Position numbers and translations under genes: made by a program. A stretch of 64,000 nt of DNA from Verpa conica. Lineage: Eukaryota; Ascomycota; Pezizomycetes; Pezizales; Morchellaceae. The stretch is from contig JAUFSD010000003.1 in the NCBI GenBank assembly GCA_033030425.1, positions 1,116,001 to 1,180,000 of the forward strand, read 5' to 3'. Below the pieces are notes generated by a model that saw only the letters and a list, made by a program, of their open reading frames with translations, was not told the origin of the DNA and did not search any database. Below are positions 1-13,100 of the stretch, in pieces (the first letter of the stretch is position 1; every line of letters begins with the position of its first letter).

Positions 1-1
1 T

Positions 2-2019
2 GACAAGCCACGCATCAATCACATCAAATTCACCCCAGCGCAGGTTGAGGCGATCAGGTCCGGGACTAATCCAGGTCTTACTGTAATCGTCGGACCCCCT
101 GGAACCGGGAAAACTGATGTTGCTACCCAGATCATTAGTAACCTATATCACAACTTTCCGACGCAGAGGACATTATTGATTGCGCATAGTAACCAGGCAC
201 TAAATCAATTGTTTGAGAAAATTACCGCGTTAAATATTGATGAGAGGCATTTGTTGAGACTGGGGCATGGCGAGGAAGACTTGAAGACGGATACTAATTA
301 TAGTAAGCAAGGAAGAGTAGAGTCGTTTATGGTAAGTTTAGCGGGTGTTTTGTTTTATTTCCAAACTATCTTCTTCGAGCGTTTAGTTCTAACTCGCCTC
401 TAGGATAACCGTGTTCGATTGCTCACAGAAGTAGACCGGTTAGCTGCTTGTATGGGAGCTCCAGGTGCTCATGGCGATTCCTGTGAAACTGCAGGCTACT
501 TCAACCTCGTTTACATTCTGCCAGCATGGACAAAATTCCAAAACGAGATTTTCGGCGATGGTGTAACTTTCGAGAAGATATATGGAACCTTCCCTTTTCA
601 CAACTACTTTTCCAATGCACCAGGGAAAATGTTCCCAGATGATGCAACAGTCGAAGAAGCTATTGAGATTGCGGAAGGGGGATATAGACATATCGCGAAA
701 TTATTCTCCGAACTGGAGGAGATCAGGCCGTTTGAGCTATTGAGGACTGCTAGGGATAGACAGAATTACCTGCTTACAAAGGAAGCGAGGATTGTTGCTA
801 TGACTTCGACTCATGCAGCTATGAAGGTACGTTTTTTATTCTGAGTTAGATTTCCTTTTGGCATTCAAGTGCTGATGGTATGCTACAGCGTGGTGATATT
901 GCTAAACTAGGCTTCCATTATGATAACGTGGTGATGGAGGAGGCAGCACAGATCACCGAGGTGGAAACATTCATTCCCCTAGCCCTACAGGCTCCCAGAG
1001 GTGGAGAGCTATCGTTACAGCGAGTCGTACTTTGTGGTGATCATTACCAGAATTCCCCGATCGTTCAAAATATCGCATTCCGCCAGTACGCAAACCTGGA
1101 GCAAAGTCTTTTCGCCAGGTTAGTCCGATTAGGTGTCCCCAGCGTGAATCTAGATCAACAGGGTCGCGCACGGCCAAATATCGCACAGTTATATAACTGG
1201 CGTTATCGTGATCTTGGCAACCTCCCGTTGCTGGGCCAGCAGCCGGAATATCAAACCGCTAATGCTGGGTATGTTAATTGTTTCATTCTACTTTTTTATC
1301 ATTGGCATTGGATTACTAATAACCCTCTAGATTTCGCCACGAATTCCAGTTTATCAATATCGAGGATTATAAAGGCCAAGGCGAACAAGAACCTACACCT
1401 CATTTCATCCAGAATCTCGGAGAGGCGGAGTATGCGGTCGCTATGTTTCAGTATATGCGTTTATTAGGCTACCCAGCTGAGAAGATTACTATCCTTACGA
1501 CATACGTAGGACAAAGAGCACTCATCAGGGATGTTCTTAATCGTCGTTGTTCACGTAGCCCTCTGTTTGGCTTTCCAGCTGCACTTACTACCGTGGATAA
1601 ATACCAGGGAGAGCAGAATGACTGTATGTTTCCCCGCCCTTTAGGACTTTATTACCACAGATCCTAACGGATACTTAGATGTGATCCTTTCCTTGGTACG
1701 CACAAAACGTGTTGGCTATCTTCGTGATATCCGGCGTATGACTGTCGCTCTCTCTCGAGCACGGCTAGGACTCTACATCCTTGGACGACGTGAGGTTTTT
1801 GAGTCCTGTTATGAGCTCTCCGAGGCCTTTAATAGGCTCCTCGAAGACAAAAGCGATAAACTTCAACTCGTAACAGGAGAAATGTGGCCAGCGAACCGGA
1901 GGCCTGACGAGGTTGCTGAGGCAACAGAAATGGCGAATGTAGAACATATCGGACAATATGTGTATGAGATGACAGCAACTAAAGTAGAGAGCCTTAAAGC
2001 TACGAGAGGGAGTTCATAA
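2..2019 (+). CDS. AQR: Aquarius-type intron-binding spliceosomal helicase, C-terminal part (5' end outside window)
   Basis: This is the C-terminal 588 residues of an Aquarius/Cwf11 SF1-type RNA helicase, which joins the spliceosome through the intron-binding complex. Exons, placed by protein continuity, are 2-331, 404-826, 889-1268, 1331-1623 and 1679-2019; the reading frame enters at base 2. The motifs run in order: Walker A GPPGTGKT near the start, the motif II-like MEEAAQ, LCGDHYQ, the motif V region [11 protein letters not shown], and motif [27 protein letters not shown] is also typical of the family. The four introns are 55-72 bp with canonical GT-AG ends. The C-terminal tail after the helicase core is short (about 80 residues). 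The N-terminal armadillo-like half lies outside the window, so completeness cannot be judged. Family assignment is firm; exon borders are inferred from frame and conserved blocks. Confidence 0.95.
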
Positions 2020-5000
2020 AATGAAAAGACGTGCATTGGGGGGATGTAAAGATACAGAATGTGGTGAGAGGTCGAGATATTATTGTATAATATTACTATA
2101 ACTAAAATGAAAAGATACTATGCTGTAATCAACCTAAGGGGCACGGCTAAGAATAGTAATCTAGCCCTGCTACTGGGGCAAGTGATGCATAAAGACCAGT
2201 ATACTAGGGAGAGGTATTCCAAAGATTAAGCTAAACTTGCAAGATTACTATCTCCAGACTACAGCCTTTTAAACCCTCACAATTGGGCTAAATTATAATA
2301 TAAACTCATTTCGTGGTCAATGATCTCTATCGGAATTTTCGAAACAATGCGAAGGGGATACTAGACAAAACTTTTAGAGGCCTCAACCTGCTCAAATCTG
2401 AGTGGTGCCTTATTTAAGCTTACAAGATAACGATATAGACTTGTGACACTAATCCTCTAAAATCAAACGCTTAACATGTCGCGTTTAGCTTTTTTAATTT
2501 TCCTTGGCTGTTTTTATCCCCCACCTTTAGCCCTATATGATCAACAATGTATAGCAGAGATACAACTCCCTATTCCACCATGATCGACACATTAGATTCC
2601 ACCACAGTATAACTGACCTATAATATGATATATGGTGGTGTTATATATACATATAAATGTGCCCTTATAAGGGGTGCCAAGATATTATCGACCTAGGAGT
2701 AGGCTTTCTATACTATACATAAAGTAAGCATTTTTTTCAAAAAATACTTTGGTTTGCTTTCCCCTCAGATATCAATGGCTCTCCCTAATATACTGAAAAA
2801 TTGCTAGAGAATTTATTTGTGTCTGGATTCTCATTTCCTCATACAAGGTCCACCAGTTGCAGATTCCAAATAGGGAATCCCTATATCTAGAGATCTTATA
2901 GGGCAATTACATAACGCACACCCTTGTGTATATTATTGGCTGAATTCTCAATACAGCGCATTTTATAATAAACGTTAGGCACAAAGAATTAGTTGACAGT
3001 TAATAAGACCGAGAGTGCTTAATCCCTTTTAATTGCTAGTTCAGGGTAGCTCCAAGAGATTCTTTAATAAACGCTTATACTAATATTTTAGGCTCAGAAT
3101 ATATATACGCTATAGACGCTTCTATATGATTTGCTATTTTGGGACTATACCATTTAGCTTGTTTATTAGAACGGTACCATATCGCAATTGACAGTCTTAC
3201 TTTATGTTGAAATAATTTTTTATTATATTTCAATCGGTTTTCCTAGAAATTTCCAGGTTTTCCCCGCCATGTTTCTCAATTGTATACACCAGTTACCGTG
3301 AGTCAATTGGGTCAAAAGTAAGACAACTTACCTTATCATCTATATCTCGCGGCCTATCTAATATAGAGCCTACAGATACCCTATAGTACAGTCATTTAGC
3401 CCGAAACCAAGAGGCTTCGGCAATAAGGATCAGTTGACACTCGGCACCTAGACATGACCCTAAAACTGTAACATGAACAAAACAAAAGGGGTTCTCCCTG
3501 CCTTGAAAACTCGGCGCCTTTTAAAACGGGCATCTGCTCACTACGGGAGAAAATCCCGAGCTAAAGGATCGTTCCTTAGCGTTAACTAAGAGAGACTGCC
3601 GTCTCGCCAACCCCCTTGAAACGGAAATTTCACAATCATGCCTGCCTGCAAAAACGAATACCCGAAGACGGAGAGCTTCTTTGGGGTGACGGCAAAAGGT
3701 GGGGTGATTGTGTATAAATTGATCCTCGAGAAGGGTGTATTGCTACCCATGAGCCGTAACGTAATTCGCGCTAAGTTCGGGTAAATTTGGCGATTAATCA
3801 ATAAATAATATGAAACCTCAAAAGAATCATCCATAATTTATCCTTTCAAAAGAAAAGCTTTGTGGATTCAACACCCCCTAGGACTGTCACTACACATCAC
3901 TCGGGCCGAGAGTAAATTTTATAACTGCTTGGTTGAACGCACGTGCACCGTAGAAGGAATAACCATTCTCCGATAGTTCTATAGCTAGACAGCTTTGGTC
4001 ATAGTGCCTTTTGGTTTTTTGATTAGCAAATCAGCACAGACATATTCACATGTCTGGCCTGAAAGTCCGAACCCGTAACTCGAACGGTACGTTGGGTAGC
4101 AAAAGTAGCTAGTAGCCTCTTTTTTTTTTTTTGCGCTCGGAGAATTGATAAGCTTCCCTTTCGGCCGGAGAAATATTAACTCACATTATTCACTTCCGCT
4201 TTGACTAACGATACGCTCGGGCGCCGAAGACTGGATATCCATTGCCCTTTGGCGGCTTAGCGGAGCAATTTTGGGGACAAAAGACAAGCTATAAGATATA
4301 AGAGTCTGTTGTTATGATAATTAGACTTCTTATGGCATACGTGTGCTGAATTAATATATAAATTAAACAAGTTTCTAGATACATGTCCCCAGTCAGGAAT
4401 CAATAAAGTAATATAAGGGTAAAGGGAACCTCGTGGTATGTCTCGTGACCTTCCCCCCCCCAATCACCGCCACCGCCACCACTACTACTACAAGCACTTG
4501 CTAACGGAAACAACGGGACACAAAGTGCATAAAATTAAGCGAGCTGCAAGAGAGCAGCAGGAATCATGTTGTACCCACTACACGTCAGGTACAGTGGATA
4601 CCTCTATTCACTTGTACTCTAAAACTACATGTATGCTTATATACGCGTACCCCCTCCTATTTCCCTCTGCTCGGTGATTACAATTGTATTTTACAACAAC
4701 TTCGGTCAATGAACCATAAAGAGCCTCAGCTTAAGATCAGCGGGCCGCTGGTGGGGTGATTAAAACCTAGATTGATACCAGCATATGGCCATGCCGTAGC
4801 TTGCGTCACCGTCTAGTAATTGAACCAATAAACCTAGAAGCATTCATTATTATACTAGAAAACAGTTCTAGAACTCAAAGCACTGATCTGTCTCAGATTT
4901 AAGGTATGCATTTTAGATTTGAGGTTCCTGTCAGTTCCAGGCGGCGATCGTGGTTGACAGCGAAGACTTTCTCGCAGACAGGGAGTATAAGATTAAAACA

Positions 5001-6542
5001 CTTTGAATCTCCGGTGCTAGGGTTAAATATGTACTTTACAGCACCAACGGATTTGTTGCCGAGTCCCGATCTCCCGAGGGTACCCCGAAATATACCCCAG
5101 ACAGAATCTTAGCTAATACGGGAATTGAGGTCATCTTTGATCACTCGTTAGGGGGTACATTGCTGGGAATCACTCATTTCAATCCCGAATGTTTGGTCTC
5201 CCGCCTCCCCACTAGTCGGTCGGCCGGCCCAGATGCAACGTGTTGGTGCCCTGTGCAGGTCTTCTGGACGCAACTACATGTAGTGTTAACATCCCGGCCG
5301 AACGTTTCCAAGCACCATTCAAATGCCCCTTTTATTAAAATTCCGACTACTAGTGATTGGCTACCTCGCTGCCATGCTTCAAGGCAAGTAGCGTGGCACT
5401 TTGCGGGATCTCTATATTTTAATTATGGAGGGACAGACCTGGTGTGTAACACTGGTGGATTACTCACAGATAGGAGAACAAAGACATCGGGCTTACTTAC
5501 TGCGGTATCCCTAGTCGGTGCAAATCGGAACACCCGAACGCCGACTGGTTGTTCGTGGATAAAATTAGTCGTTACAGTTGAGAACTAGGGATTCCTAGTA
5601 TGCTGTTGGTTATACTTGCTTAATCAAGATTCTTCTACTGAGTAGTAAAACTGCTAACACTCGTATGATTTTCTATCAGTCTGACATCATCCCCAGTGAG
5701 CTTAATTATGATTCAGCTGTACGTATTCAAGAGCCATCTGACGAATGATAAGCGAGTATAAGTTCCACCGAAACTGACGAGTGATACCCTGTGACTATGT
5801 TCTGCTACCAACCAGGCACCATTTATCAAGAAATGTCCTACCCCAGGCAACAGGGGAGGGGAAAAAAAACTGTTGGGAAATTTTTAAAACAGCATCTACC
5901 TCCCCCCCTATAGCCATTGATAAAACACCACCAAGGAGCTACTAGAGTCAGAAAAAGGGGTTCGAAATTATTCAGACGAAAAGATACCCAGCTACTCCAA
6001 CATTCCAAGCAATCATTGTCGTACTACATATGTCTCTGGGGTAAGCGCAGCCGCTAGGCATGGGTCTATGGGCATGGATCGATAGACATGGGTTTTCTAG
6101 AAGTCGGTTAACGAAATATCGGTGAGGTTTTAACCGCGGTACGGAACCACTGGATTAGGCCTTGCGATCGTGGCTTCTTCCCCAGCTCTCTATGCAGAAG
6201 TCTGGAGTCTCATTACACTAGACTGACGCTTGGAGTTTGTGTCTGAGTTTTGACCTAACAGATCTCATCGAAGTAGATTTCAGTGGAGAAGCTCTTTTTA
6301 GAATAGCGGCTGGGCAAAGTAGGAATCACACATAGAGGGTGAGACATGGAATTGTTTCGCTGACGACGTCGGCGGGGGCTAGGGTTCCAGTCATGCCAAG
6401 CGCTTTTATCACTTATCAGATCTTGGGGGAGAGGCTGGCCTTGGAATCACAACCGCCACAGCTTCCAACGACATCCTATTGCCCTCGCCCGACTACACAG
6501 CTCCCCTAATCCATATTACCTGCCCAAATAACACCTAAAGCG
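2020..6542. other. AT-rich spacer without recognisable genes
   Basis: About 4.5 kb between AQR and DID2. The first part (to about 3500) is strongly AT-rich and full of stop codons. The part from 3500 to 6500 has a more mixed composition, with short open frames (for example 3586-3834 and 5160-5588) in which I recognise no protein family. Two copies of the palindrome TACATGTA occur here (4626 and 5275). A T-tract lies near 4120 and C-runs near 4448. Decayed transposon DNA is a reasonable guess but no terminal structure was found. Confidence 0.5.
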
Positions 6543-7407
6543 ATGTCTGGTCTCGAAAAGGCTCTCTTCAACTTGAAGGTACATCCTTCATCTACCCCCC
6601 CCCCTACCGCCCTACCTCTTCACTGCCCTTGCACCAGATCATGAGCACTGACCGTTCTTTGTCCCGGATAGTTTACGGCGAAACAGTTGAACCGACAAGC
6701 AATCAAAGCCGGAAAAGATGAGAACTCGGAGAAAGCAAAAATAAAGAAGGTGCAAACCCGCCGGTTCCCGGATACCTCGGTATCCGTCGTGTGATTATAC
6801 CGAAAGGCAGCTGAACTGACGGACAACCTCCCGGGACTTGTCAGGCCATGCAGCAAGGCCATAATGATATCGCGAAGGTCTACGCACAGAATGCCGTCCG
6901 AAAACAAAACGAGCGCTTAAACCTTCTCCGTCTCGCATCTAGGATTGATGCTGTCGCGAGCAGAGTACAGACTGCGGTGACGATGCGACAGGTTACGGGC
7001 AGTATGGCGAATGTCGTTAAGGGGATGGACAGTGCCATGAAAACCATGAACCTCGAGAAGATATCCCTGATTATGGATAAATTCGAAAATCAGTTTGAAG
7101 ATCTGGAAGTCGCTACCGGTTATTATGAGAATGCGACATCCTCAGCTACAGCCATGGCTACGCCGCAAGAGGATGTAGATCGGCTTATGGGACAAGTCGC
7201 GGATGAAGCTGGCTTGGAGCTTAACCAGGAATTTGCAGAGGCCACTCCCTCAAAAGCGAAGATCGGACCTACTGAACAAGAAGAAGACGGGTATGATCGC
7301 CGTCTCCACTCCGCCATGTTTACATCGCGAGCGCGTTTATTTTTGGGGTAGAACTGACGGGAAGGTGATACAGGCTTGGCGAACGTCTGAGGGCCCTGAG
7401 GGGGTAG
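6543..7407 (+). CDS. DID2: ESCRT-III associated protein Did2/CHMP1 (Vps46)
   Basis: A Snf7-family protein of 197 residues, close to the usual CHMP1 length (about 200). Exons are 6543-6578, 6672-6749, 6845-7290 and 7374-7407. The N-terminus MSGLEKALFNLK and the basic helix that follows are characteristic of CHMP1. The charged alpha-helical core carries the family block VTGSMANVVKGMDSAMKTM. The last, 34-base exon encodes LGERLRALRG and stop, the MIM1 motif that binds the MIT domain of the ATPase Vps4. Known role: Did2 recruits and regulates Vps4 during ESCRT-III disassembly at endosomes. Without splicing the final intron the MIM1 would be lost, which supports this gene model. All introns are GT-AG. 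The gene is convergent with the homeobox gene at 8429-10192. Confidence 0.95.
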
Positions 7408-8428
7408 ATAGCTCAAGACAACAGTTACGCGTCTCAGTCCCTGATAGAGCTAGCTTTGGATACGAATGCGGAAACGAGAACGATGGAGGACGTTCTGAAT
7501 GTCACTGGCGTTTCTTTCACCCCTTTCTCAATTATTGGGTTTCTTTTTCCTTCTTTTTCCGGATGCAATGGATTTTGTTTGCTTTTTTATGTAGTCTATC
7601 ACAGAGTGCGAAGTGTTGGGAATAGTAAATTTAGCAATCCTGGTGAAGCTTAAAAAAAGAATTTCAAGTGTTATTGAGACTAGTGAATCACATGGTCCAG
7701 TTCACCCGGAACGATTACGCGAGTAGGACTTGGCCACTCTAGAGCGCCATTTCATTTCCGGTACGAAAAACTACCTATTCAATATAGCCATTTGGATTTT
7801 AGAAAAAGTAAAAAAAAATTGAAATACCCGATCTATCTACTGTTGAAGTACAGTCCCATATACCCATACCCCAAAGATTCCGTTTCCCATTCCCCATTCC
7901 CCATTCCCATAGTCCCATATGTCCCGACTGACCGACCGTTGGAGTCATGTATAGCTACTAAGAAATACAATATTTCAGTGGTCTGCGTCTCCTATGTAGC
8001 AGCGTAGGTTTAATGAAAAATCCAAAAAAAAAAAGAGAGAAAAGAAAAGAGAAGAGAAAAAAAAAGACAAGGATATATCGAAAGACAAAGAAATGATGAA
8101 CAAAACCCCCGACCTGCCCAGCCGCCGCAAAAGGTATAGATCAAACGCCTTCTCTTTCTTGAAAAGAAACGTCAGAGTCCAGTGCTCTTGACAGGAAAAA
8201 AAGAGTATAAACAGGAAATAAATAGGGAAAATTTGGCAGAGTTATCGAAACAAGGAGATGAAGAGAAATAAAAGTTTTATCCGTTGTCCCGGCAAAGATG
8301 AAGTGAAAGTAAATTGAAAAGAGAAGGTGTAGGAAAAGCAATCTCATATGCCTCCCTTAATTTCCGGCCCTCTTGTGCCTATTCCTCATATTGTATCGAA
8401 CAACTAAAAATTATCCAGGCTTGTATCT
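7408..8428. other. Convergent intergenic region with simple repeats
   Basis: The roughly 1-kb gap between the 3' ends of DID2 and the homeobox gene. It contains a short imperfect tandem of CATTCCC-like units near 7885-7920 and A/G-rich tracts near 8020-8065. These are expected 3' UTR and spacer sequences; no gene is seen. Confidence 0.5.
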
Positions 8429-10192
8429 CTAAGGCTCGCGGTTTTGAGGAAAGTTAGGGGGGTGTGATGATGAACGCTTGCGTTGGTGTCCAAACTCCCT
8501 GCCCAACAAGGATATCCTGTCTGGCCGTTCTTCTTGCTCATGGTGAGGTCCGCCAGGGGCTCCTGCTGAGCCTATTGACCCGGTCCCCCTAGTAAGGTAT
8601 GATGAACTGAATGTTGTTGCGTCTGCAGGTGCACTCATTTGGGGGATCTGAAATTCTTGTGGAGGGGCAAGAGGGGCTGTTGCAAATCCAGACATGGTTC
8701 CCGAGTGGGGTGTCAATGGAGGTTGAGGATATTTGAAGTCGGATAGTGTCAACGGTGGAGGGAAGCTTGGCGGTGGCCGTGCCTGGTGGCCAGATGGTGG
8801 CGCTGGTGATGGATAGGGGTGAGTGTATGGTCCTAAATTAAGCAGTTAGATCTGAGGTCATGCAAGGGTCTAGAAAAAATGTTTATACATACCTTGTGGT
8901 GTGTGCACGTATGGACTATGAGGCGTTTCTGGAGGAACACTCCGAGGGGGCTCATTGAAGGGTAACCCTTGTATTGAGTATGCGCTAGGACTTAATTGGT
9001 ACTCCCCGTGATCTATAGTGTTTGCCGAATAAGGAGTACTAGATCTTAAAGGGGAACTAGTAGATTCTGACATAGAACGTGGGATGTCTTGAAGCTGTAA
9101 GCGGGGCACACTGGCACGAAAGGGATCGGTAGGCCGGGAAAATGGGTTTCCACGTTGTTGTGGGCCAAGTGGAGCTGTCATGTACCCGAGATACGATGGA
9201 CGTTCACCAGTAGAAGACACAGGGGACAGTAACTCGCCAGACGAAGTCGTTGGAGTAAATGATAACCCGGCAAAAGCTGGCGTAGTTGGCGAAACAACAA
9301 CTTCATCTTCGCCAAGATGTCGTCGTCGGAGGGGATCGGCCCGATAGCCCATGTTCGTCGTTGGGGAATATTCTGTAGGCGAGGCGATGGGTGTTCCCAT
9401 CATCCGACCTGAGCCATAAGTGTGTAAGGTTTGAAGAATTGGGAACTCCTCTGGTAAAGCGCGCGACTTCATCATGCGCTCTCGATCATCGCTGCTCATT
9501 CGTTTCAGTTTGGCTCTCCTGAGACATCATTAGTCACCAATTTCGGTTGTACAAGCTTAAGACCATGGGACGGACCTATTTTGAAACCAGACTTGTACCT
9601 GACGAGGGCTCAAGCCAGGGATTTCCCTAGCCAACCGTTCCCGATGAGCTGCGTCAGGATGCGCCTGTCTGGCGAACTCACTCATGAGGAAGCGAGTTTG
9701 GTTATGTGTAAGACTTAATTTCCCCGGATTTTGCGTCAGCCGGAATTACGCACTTAGTATTCTCAAAGGGGTCAAGATCAATTCTTACCGAAATCGTTTC
9801 ATCTTTCTTTTTTCTTGTCGCCGTTCGCTTAGGGACATATGATGTTCTCCTTGCGAGCCGGAAGATTGACCGGTTATATCCACAGAATGTCTATGTTCTG
9901 AATGCGAAGAAGGATGCGAGTGTGGGCTATCAATCATAGAACCAGCCGAGGAATGAGGAGAACCTATATGCTCTTCGTGGGAAGCCGAGGTAGGCCACTC
10001 CCTGTACTCTTCGGCCTCGGATACTGGACCTGGACTATAGTGCTCATATACTGGCGGGAGTTGGTTGTGTGATGGGTGGTGATGGTGGTGGCCGTCTTGC
10101 TCCTGGTGTAGCACTGATGAAGTATCTCTCTCCAAGCGCTGCTCTCTCCAAGGCATGTGCGCAGAAGACTGATCGCCGCCAAACTCTGCCAT
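8429..10192 (-). CDS. Homeobox transcription factor, HTF1/HOX2 type
   Basis: Exons 10192-9789, 9713-9576, 9518-8893 and 8832-8429 give a 523-residue protein from the ATG at 10192. The homeodomain is split over three exons: basic KRKMKRFR ends exon 1; LTHNQTRFLMSEF, the loop with SPRQVQVWFQN and the first base of the next codon are in exon 2; RRAKLKR opens exon 3. The recognition helix WFQNRRAK is intact. This homeodomain, followed by a Pro/Ser-rich tail, resembles the fungal regulators called Htf1, HtfA or MoHOX2, known for control of conidiation. The N-terminal region is His-rich with low complexity. The open frame continues upstream of 10192 to about 10288 without another ATG, so an additional 5' exon and a more distal start are possible. 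The orthology is by motif recall and not checked by alignment. Confidence 0.85.
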
Positions 10193-13100
10193 TTGGTCGA
10201 AGGTGTGGTGTTTCGAGGTTGAAGGATTCCCCCAAACTTCTAGTCCCCGATCTTCCCGGTAGTGAGGGGAGTGTAGTAGTGAAGGCACTTTGACGAATCA
10301 AAAAAACGTGTCTATACAGCCAACAAAAGTGTGGCTGTTTTGGGGGAAGTGTTGCGATAAGAGTTAAGATAGTGGTACTATTGCCGTGAAAATAATAGTA
10401 GGGGTGAAAGAGAAGTCGATATAGCCTCAAAATTTTCACACAAAAAAGCAATTCGTATTATAGCTGTTCCTGCGTTTCGCCAAATGTCTGTGATTAGGCC
10501 GTAGCTCGTGCTTCGTTTCGTTATATCCGGGAATCCGGCGTGTTTATGATGCGTGTGTGTATAGAATGGCGTCGAGCCTGTTGCAAAGAATTTATTGACG
10601 TAATCAGGGAATTGCGGTCCGGATAATTTTGGAAGGTACAAAAAAAGTGAAAGAAAAGATGGACAAAGTAGATCAACAGTGGCCCTGAGAGGACAGGAGA
10701 ATGAAGAAGACTTGTGTGTGTGGCGCGGGCAAGGTACGGTATGTATAGTCACCGTTAAGCTGAATTTAACGGCTAGGGACACTACTGTTGGACGGGCTGC
10801 TTGTAGGCGTACAACGGGGTACCCAGGACGCAAGAATGAGTGACGAAGGACTGAGATCGGTGTAGCAACAGGGGATCAGTGTTGGTGATCTTTTTTGGGG
10901 CCAGAACTGCTGGGGTAATTCGGGCAAGTAGACCGTTCACCGGCAAAAATGAATGACAACGGTAAGTCTATATGGAGAAATGTTTGAATGAGGGAACGAC
11001 CAGCGGAAGCCAACAACAGCTTCACAGATACTGATCCAGCAGCCGTGACCCAGCACAGTGAAGTTCGAGCAAAAAAAGAGAGTGATAGGGCAACAGGATG
11101 AGCGATGTTGCAGGACAGAGCCAATAAGAATGAAAGAATGAAAGAGAGAAGAGAAGAGAAGAGAATGAAGAGTAGAGATGGGATTCCCAAACGGAGAGCT
11201 GGGGGTGGTAGTGGGGGGGGGTGGTTGTCAAGGTATAATATATGTAGGTAATAGTAGAGGGATTACTTGAACGTCAAAGCGGAGGCAGAGACAGACGACC
11301 CACAAACGGTTGTCAGGGAATCTATCTAGCGAAGGAGGGCAGGATGGAAGAATGAACGAAGGTGGACTAGCACAACCAGAGATGCGGAATAGGCGCACGG
11401 GCTGTCGACGAATTTCTGAATCTGCAGTGGACGAGGGAGAAGCGTGGGCACGGGGCCTGATCGTGTAGCCTTTGCATGAATATAGATGGTCTGGGTTTGA
11501 GAAAAAGGCGGGGCCCACGTAGGAGAGTGAAGGAGGGTGAAGGAGGAGTAGGAGGAGTAGGAGATTCAAAAAAGTGGACTGCTCTACTGTGGAGAGGAAG
11601 TAGCAGTAGCAGCAACAGTAGCAGCAGTAACAGGCAACAGGCAACAAGTGACAGGGCAGGTGAGTTGATACTGTGCGGGAGAGGAGCCACAACCAAGTGG
11701 GGACCGATCCAAGTTCCAGGAGAGGTGTCGGAGGGGGTGGGCAGCCCAAAGGAGTCGCCGTGTTATGAGACGAGTTTTGGGTGTCCGGATTAGCTACCAC
11801 TACTACGGCAGAAGCAATAGATATTGCAAAAATGGAACTGGCGATGGTGGTGGAGTATATGCAGGTGAAGTTGTGGAAGCGACAACTGACTGTTCGTGAG
11901 GCTGCGGGGAACAGGTCTGGTCTATCTACACTCTTTTCTTGCCTGAAATCCCGAGTTGGTTTTTCTTTACTCTCTCTTTTCTATCGGAATGTTTCCCTCC
12001 AACTTCTTTCTCTGTCTGTTCTAAGGCACAGGATCATGCAGAAATATTTTTCGGCATTGAAGTGGAAAAGAACAGAAGAAAAACGTCTTCTTGCAGAAAA
12101 GGACGAGAACCTGTCAAGGCTGACGATGCATACAGCAAGCATCAGCACCAGTAGCAGCAGCTGACTGGCCGGCTAGAGGACGACTGGCGCTCGGTACCGT
12201 CGCATAGGGAGAAAAACAGGAAGCAGTAGTAGCAAGTACAGGTAAAACGACCAAACACCAAGCCAAACAGTTACTACCTATCTATTCCCAGGACAGCAAT
12301 GTCTACGGGTAAAGTGCAGGCAGCAACAACAATGCACATTACAACAGCAGTAAAATAGTAGCAACAACTATAATCAAACAAAAAGCACCGAAGGGCGGGG
12401 TGTGGGTTTAGGAATGGGATTAGAAGTGGAAAAGTGTACCGGGAGCTGTTTCAAGTTGAGTGTCGCGAGTGCTCGAGCGTTCCTGTATGTACCGGAGTTT
12501 TTGCAACGAGGTTCCCGAAGTCTCCTCTAGACCTTAGAGACAAAAGCAGTAGGGCCTGAGCAAGGCTCCAGGCTCGCCAGAGCAGCAATTGCAACGGCCG
12601 ATGCGGATCATGGGTGGATGGATGGGTGTATGGATCCATCCATCATCACCCATCATGGCAGGGCATGCAGCCACGCTGCTGTTAGAGCTGCTGCTGCACC
12701 CTTGGCCTAGTCTGTTTTGCTTTTTCGGTTCACACACCTTATCCGCCTAGTCGCTGCGGTAGCGGTGTAGTTGTGGCACACAGGCACATATTCCTTTAGC
12801 CCGTCCCTGGGTCTCCCCCATATCTGATCCCGCCATCGACGAATCCAGCACCCAACTGCACGCAAGCGAAATGTTCCTGTCCCTAACTAGCAGGCAGCCC
12901 AGATATATTTCTACCGAAGGACATGTATCTGATCCCAACCCGCTATTTTCTTCTATTTTTTTTTTTTTTTTCTGTTTCCTTTTTCTCCCGGCCGGCTCCT
13001 TTCTTGCCTTCTGTTTCTTTTTATCTAGTGGAACTTGCAATTGCCAAACACAGCACGGCTCGTGCCGAAGGAAACGAGTGTTGCACTCTAAAATGCCAAC

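Noticed and set aside
5160..5588. Plus-strand open frame of 142 codons starting with TTG
   Set aside because: No ATG at the start, no domain resemblance, and an isolated position in a spacer.
2020..6542. RIP-mutated transposon
   Set aside because: The AT-richness fits, but I cannot compute RIP indices by eye and found no terminal repeats or recognisable transposase/RT frames.
10193..10288. Extension of the homeobox exon to a start at 10288
   Set aside because: That codon is GTG, not ATG. The frame is open there, but an extra upstream exon would be needed, which I cannot locate. The ATG at 10192 is used.
11228..11800. Minus-strand open frame of 190 codons
   Set aside because: Composition is Cys/Leu/Pro/Ser-biased from CT-rich simple sequence, a second frame is also open, and no family is recognisable. 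It is treated as a by-product of low complexity.
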